From Paracoccaceae bacterium (lineage in GTDB: Bacteria; Pseudomonadota; Alphaproteobacteria; Rhodobacterales; Rhodobacteraceae), in assembly GCA_015485375.1 (NCBI GenBank), contig WFTU01000284.1:1-18025 (forward strand): DNA of 18,025 bases, in the 5' to 3' direction. The position numbers and the translations under genes are program-made. Below the pieces are notes generated by a model. The model was not told the DNA's origin. It worked only from the letters and a program-made list of their open reading frames with translations, and searched no databases. This document shows positions 15,601 to 18,025 of this stretch, in pieces. Position 1 is the stretch's first letter; each line of letters begins with the position of its first letter.

Positions 15601-15606
15601 GCCCGC
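15581..15606. repeat. 8-bp inverted repeat across the putative internal promoter
   Basis: GCGGGCAC (15581-15588), ten bases, GTGCCCGC (15599-15606): a perfect, G+C-rich 8-bp stem. There is no T-run after it, so it is not a standard intrinsic terminator. It overlaps the proposed -10 box, so it could be an operator, or a hairpin that adjusts expression between the roadblock-like gene and the next gene. Confidence 0.5.
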
Positions 15607-15627
15607 AACTATTCGCGAGGTAGCGCT

Positions 15628-16491
15628 ATGGCGTTAGGAAATCTTCTGAAAGGGCGTTTGGGCAAACGCAAGGAGCCCAAAGAACACCTGCGCGAAATTC
15701 CGGCGGCTATGCCGTTGAAAGACAAAAAAGGGCAGGTCTACCGGCTGGTGACAACTTCTATCCTTCCGCGGGATATCCGGCTTGGCGGGGCAGGTGCGAC
15801 CGTTACACTGACAGCGGCAAACGGGCGGATTTGCAAGGTTTCCATTCGCCCCGACAAGGGCGGCGGCTTTTCCTACGATTTCACACAGGATGCCTATCAA
15901 CGGGACATCGAAACCGCTATTGCCACCTTCCTTTCCGAACTCGAGGGCTTCTTTAACGCTGGCGGGCTCGTGGACGTAAAGGTGACAAGCCTGATAGAGG
16001 ATTTCGAGAACGAGGCAGGGGTCGAGAGCGAGATTCTTATGCGGGTTTCCGAGCCCCCCTCGGACGAAAAGGTGCCGGAGACTATCGAGGAGCCGCAGCA
16101 GGACACTCCCGAGGCCGCCAAAACAGAGATGCCCCGAAACGACCCCGCTTCGGAAAGCGCGCCAGTTCCATTCGATTTTATCACACGCGCTCGCCCCCAC
16201 TTTTCCGAAGTCGCATTCTTTTCCGAAGACGGTGAACAGGCCTTTACTGAGCGGAAGAAAATCGACCGTTTCGTGGACCGGTCGGAATTTTCGGCACTGG
16301 CCGAATGGCACAAACACATGTCCCCGACACTTGGTGACGAGATGATGTTTGTGTTTTTGGGCGATACCACAAGCACAACCGCCTACGCCGTTTCCCTGAA
16401 CGAAAAAGAGGGGGCCGCGATCATGTTCAACCGGCCGAAAATGGGCCAGATCTGCCTGTCATGGTTCAAAAGCAGGTTTGCGCGCGACTGA
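15628..16491 (+). CDS. Unrecognised two-domain protein
   Basis: I do not recognise this 287-residue protein. Seen: a basic N-terminus (LLKGRLGKRKEPK), a first domain of mixed strands and helices to about residue 140 (VYRLVTTSILPRDIRL, ATVTLTAANGRICKVSI, a helix AIATFLSELEGFF), an acidic, proline-rich linker (about 143-180), and a second globular domain (about 182-287; FSEVAFFSEDG, EMMFVFLGDTTSTTAYAVSL, AAIMFNRPKMGQICLSWFK). There is no signal peptide, membrane segment or catalytic motif. Start supported by GAGG seven bases upstream. Its TGA shares a base with the ATG of the ABC-type fusion gene (TGATG), so the two are translationally coupled and probably work together. Its place suggests an adaptor or scaffold for the GTPase/ATPase module; that is inference. 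Confidence 0.75.
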   Translation: MALGNLLKGRLGKRKEPKEHLREIPAAMPLKDKKGQVYRLVTTSILPRDIRLGGAGATVTLTAANGRICKVSIRPDKGGGFSYDFTQDAYQRDIETAIATFLSELEGFFNAGGLVDVKVTSLIEDFENEAGVESEILMRVSEPPSDEKVPETIEEPQQDTPEAAKTEMPRNDPASESAPVPFDFITRARPHFSEVAFFSEDGEQAFTERKKIDRFVDRSEFSALAEWHKHMSPTLGDEMMFVFLGDTTSTTAYAVSLNEKEGAAIMFNRPKMGQICLSWFKSRFARD

Positions 16492-17609
16492 TGTCAGCCC
16501 CTGCCGTCACCATTCGCAATCTTTCAATCAGCGCCGATGAAACCCGAATTCTGCGAAACCTCGATTTCGATCTGGCGGACCGCAGCCTGACAGCGCTGGT
16601 CGGCCCGATGGGGAGTGGCAAGTCTACGTTGCTGACTTTTCTTGCCGGCGACACTGCTGCAAAAGGGCTGTTGGCAACCTTCGACCAGGCAGACTTCAAC
16701 GGGGTCCCCCGCTCGCCGGTAACCGGCCTGTGCGTAATCCGGCAAAAACAGCGCACGCAGGAACGCAAGAACTCCGCCGAGTTGCTGAAGAACCGCCTGA
16801 CGGAATTACTGGAAAGGTGCAAGGCAAATCCCGCCCCCTTGTGCATTGATGAGCCGACGGCCGGACTAGATCGCGATGACGGTGTCATCATGATGGAAAC
16901 CCTACGCGAAATCGCGACGAGCCGTGCGGTGCTGGTGGTAACCCACAAGCTGGATGAAGTGCGGAAACATTGCGACCATGTGGTTATGATCGGTGATGGC
17001 AGCCTTGTTGCATCGCTGCCCGCCAAGGTTTTTTTTGCGGCGGATGCTCACGAACACATCCGGCACTTTGTGCAAACCGGCGGGCTTAACATCCCGCGCG
17101 AGGACGCCCCGGTCGAGCACCTCTCGCCCGATATCCGCACGGTGCCCGAGGGGTTTGACCTCGGCCCTGCAGAAACCGAACCGGAGAAAACAAGCTGGAT
17201 TCTTCCGGATAAACTGGGCCTGTGCAGCACGGAATCCCCCCTCGGCAACACATCCGGCCTATTAATCGTAGCTGAACCTTCCGCACTATCTATCGGATCG
17301 TTTTCGGGTGAAGAACGGGAGCGCCTCACGTGGGAGAGCGAAGACCGGAGACCGGACCGGATGCCCGATGAAATCGCCAGAATCTGCCGCATGATCGACG
17401 ATGAAATCACAGATGGCGGCATGGTACTGATCCGGCCCCGCGGGAACCTGCCGCAAAGCGCTGCAATTGTCGGCGGGTTTCTGATCATGAGGGGATTTCC
17501 CCCGTCCGATGCCCTGGATCTGGTTGGCAGGAAATTTCCGGAACTGCATCTGGGGATGCGGTTGGAACAACTGCTCTGGGATGTCGATCTGGCGTTTTCT
17601 GTGGTGTAG
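16491..17609 (+). CDS. Signature-less ABC-type ATPase fused to a degenerate dual-specificity phosphatase-like domain
   Basis: A 372-residue protein. Seen: an ABC-type nucleotide-binding domain (about 1-190) with Walker A GPMGSGKST (38-46), Walker B and D-loop LCIDEPTAGLD (117-127) and switch histidine H152 in VVTHKLDEV. Only about 75 residues separate Walker A and B, and no LSGGQ-like signature is present, so the helical subdomain is reduced. After a linker (about 200-240), the C-terminus (about 240-372) resembles a dual-specificity phosphatase: DGGMVLIRPRGNLPQSAAIVGGFLIMRG lies (about 308-335; key residues P316, Q322, S323) where an active enzyme has VLVHCxAGxxRSA. The nucleophile cysteine is proline and the P-loop arginine is glutamine, so it should be inactive. 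There are no membrane segments and no permease gene nearby, so it is unlikely to be a transporter subunit. ATG at 16491 is chosen because it is coupled to the upstream stop. Confidence 0.75.
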   Translation: MSAPAVTIRNLSISADETRILRNLDFDLADRSLTALVGPMGSGKSTLLTFLAGDTAAKGLLATFDQADFNGVPRSPVTGLCVIRQKQRTQERKNSAELLKNRLTELLERCKANPAPLCIDEPTAGLDRDDGVIMMETLREIATSRAVLVVTHKLDEVRKHCDHVVMIGDGSLVASLPAKVFFAADAHEHIRHFVQTGGLNIPREDAPVEHLSPDIRTVPEGFDLGPAETEPEKTSWILPDKLGLCSTESPLGNTSGLLIVAEPSALSIGSFSGEERERLTWESEDRRPDRMPDEIARICRMIDDEITDGGMVLIRPRGNLPQSAAIVGGFLIMRGFPPSDALDLVGRKFPELHLGMRLEQLLWDVDLAFSVV

Positions 17610-18025
17610 TCAACGAGCGCGCAGCGCATCACCAAAAGCCTTGAACAGCGGGCGCGAGACTTCATCGTGGGCGGCGTTGTATTCGGGGTGCCATTGCACG
17701 CCGAGGGCAAAACCGGGGGCGTCGGCAATACGGATGGCCTCGGGCGTGTTGTCACTGGCGCGGCCCTCGATCACGATGCGTTTGCCCGGTTCGCAGATAC
17801 CCTGCCCGTGAAGGGAGTTCACCAGCACCTCGTCGGTTCCGAAAATTTCGGCAAAGGCCCCGTTCGGGTCGAGGGTCACTGTATGCCGGTGGGCGAATTT
17901 TTCCTCCAGCGTGCCGTCAGGGGGCATGCGGTGATTCATGCGGCCGGGCAGCTCGCGGATCTCGGGATGGAGCGTGCCGCCGAAAGCCACGTTCATTTCC
18001 TGAAAGCCGCGACAGATGCCGAGGA
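17610..18025 (-). CDS. Class-I glutamine amidotransferase of the PuuD / peptidase C26 type, C-terminal part (cut by window edge)
   Basis: About 137 residues are visible. At the window edge the frame reads LGICRGFQEMNVAFGGTLHPEI, with the nucleophile cysteine in GICRGFQ; the catalytic histidine and glutamate follow in GVQWHPEYN. Between them are HTVTLDPNG and VNSLHGQGI, typical of gamma-glutamyl-gamma-aminobutyrate hydrolases and related C26 enzymes, which hydrolyse gamma-glutamyl amides in polyamine breakdown. The N-terminal part, and so the start, lies beyond position 18025; the ATG at 17996 is internal. The stop (17610-17612) directly follows the stop of the convergent ABC-type fusion gene with no terminator between. 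Confidence 0.9.
   Translation of the reverse strand, partial: LGICRGFQEMNVAFGGTLHPEIRELPGRMNHRMPPDGTLEEKFAHRHTVTLDPNGAFAEIFGTDEVLVNSLHGQGICEPGKRIVIEGRASDNTPEAIRIADAPGFALGVQWHPEYNAAHDEVSRPLFKAFGDALRAR

Noticed and set aside
16461..16490. Earlier ATG for the ABC-type fusion
   Set aside because: It lies 30 bases inside the upstream gene; the ATG at 16491 forms a TGATG coupling and begins just before the first predicted strand of the ATPase domain.
16491..17609. ABC transporter ATP-binding subunit
   Set aside because: No permease or binding-protein gene nearby, no signature motif, and a fused C-terminal domain unlike transporter subunits.

Overview
The window looks like chromosomal DNA of an alphaproteobacterium, probably of the Rhodobacterales. 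The reasons are the high G+C, the tight ATGA-type gene junctions, and a set of proteins (GlcD, DUF1285, and a MoxR/DUF58/DUF4159 membrane operon) that read like members of that order. This is a judgement from protein character; no rRNA or tRNA gene is present to confirm it.

Layout. (1) 1-457, minus: N-terminal part of glycolate oxidase subunit GlcD, cut by the window edge, with a strong palindrome directly upstream of its ribosome binding site. (2) 617-1864, plus: a class-V PLP-dependent aminotransferase / cysteine desulfurase-like protein. (3) 1861-8541, minus: a tightly coupled four-gene operon in the order moxR-type ATPase, DUF58 protein, large DUF4159 membrane protein, second membrane protein with VWA-like and amidotransferase-like regions. 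(4) 8630-9223, plus: a DUF1285 protein divergent from the MoxR operon. (5) 9204-11274, minus: a two-gene unit made of a four-part fusion (2Fe-2S ferredoxin, FAD/NAD reductase, truncated globin, zinc ribbon) and a dual-specificity-type phosphatase. (6) 11275-11706: a 432-bp divergent intergenic region carrying a 17-bp perfect palindrome and repeated copies of an 8-bp word (TTTATGTC / GACATAAA). (7) 11707-17609, plus: five co-directional genes encoding a dynamin-like GTPase, a second GTPase-fold protein with a degenerate G3 motif, a roadblock/LC7-like protein, a protein I do not recognise, and a fusion of a signature-less ABC-type ATPase to what looks like a catalytically dead dual-specificity phosphatase domain. 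(8) 17610-18025, minus: the C-terminal part of a class-I glutamine amidotransferase of the PuuD / peptidase C26 type, cut by the window edge.

The most interesting part is region 7 with its control region 6. The dynamin-like pair is start/stop-overlapped, the last two genes are also overlapped, and the 8-bp word near the divergent promoter recurs (TGACATAA) at a putative internal promoter before the last two genes. I read this as a candidate undescribed module: a membrane-acting GTPase pair, a roadblock protein that could act as a GTPase partner, and a regulatory ATPase/pseudophosphatase. Whether it works in membrane remodelling, stress response or phage defence cannot be decided from sequence alone. 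Spot counts of G+C suggest this block is somewhat lower in G+C than the MoxR operon, so it may be an accessory insertion.

No tRNA, rRNA, CRISPR array, insertion sequence or clear intrinsic terminator was found.
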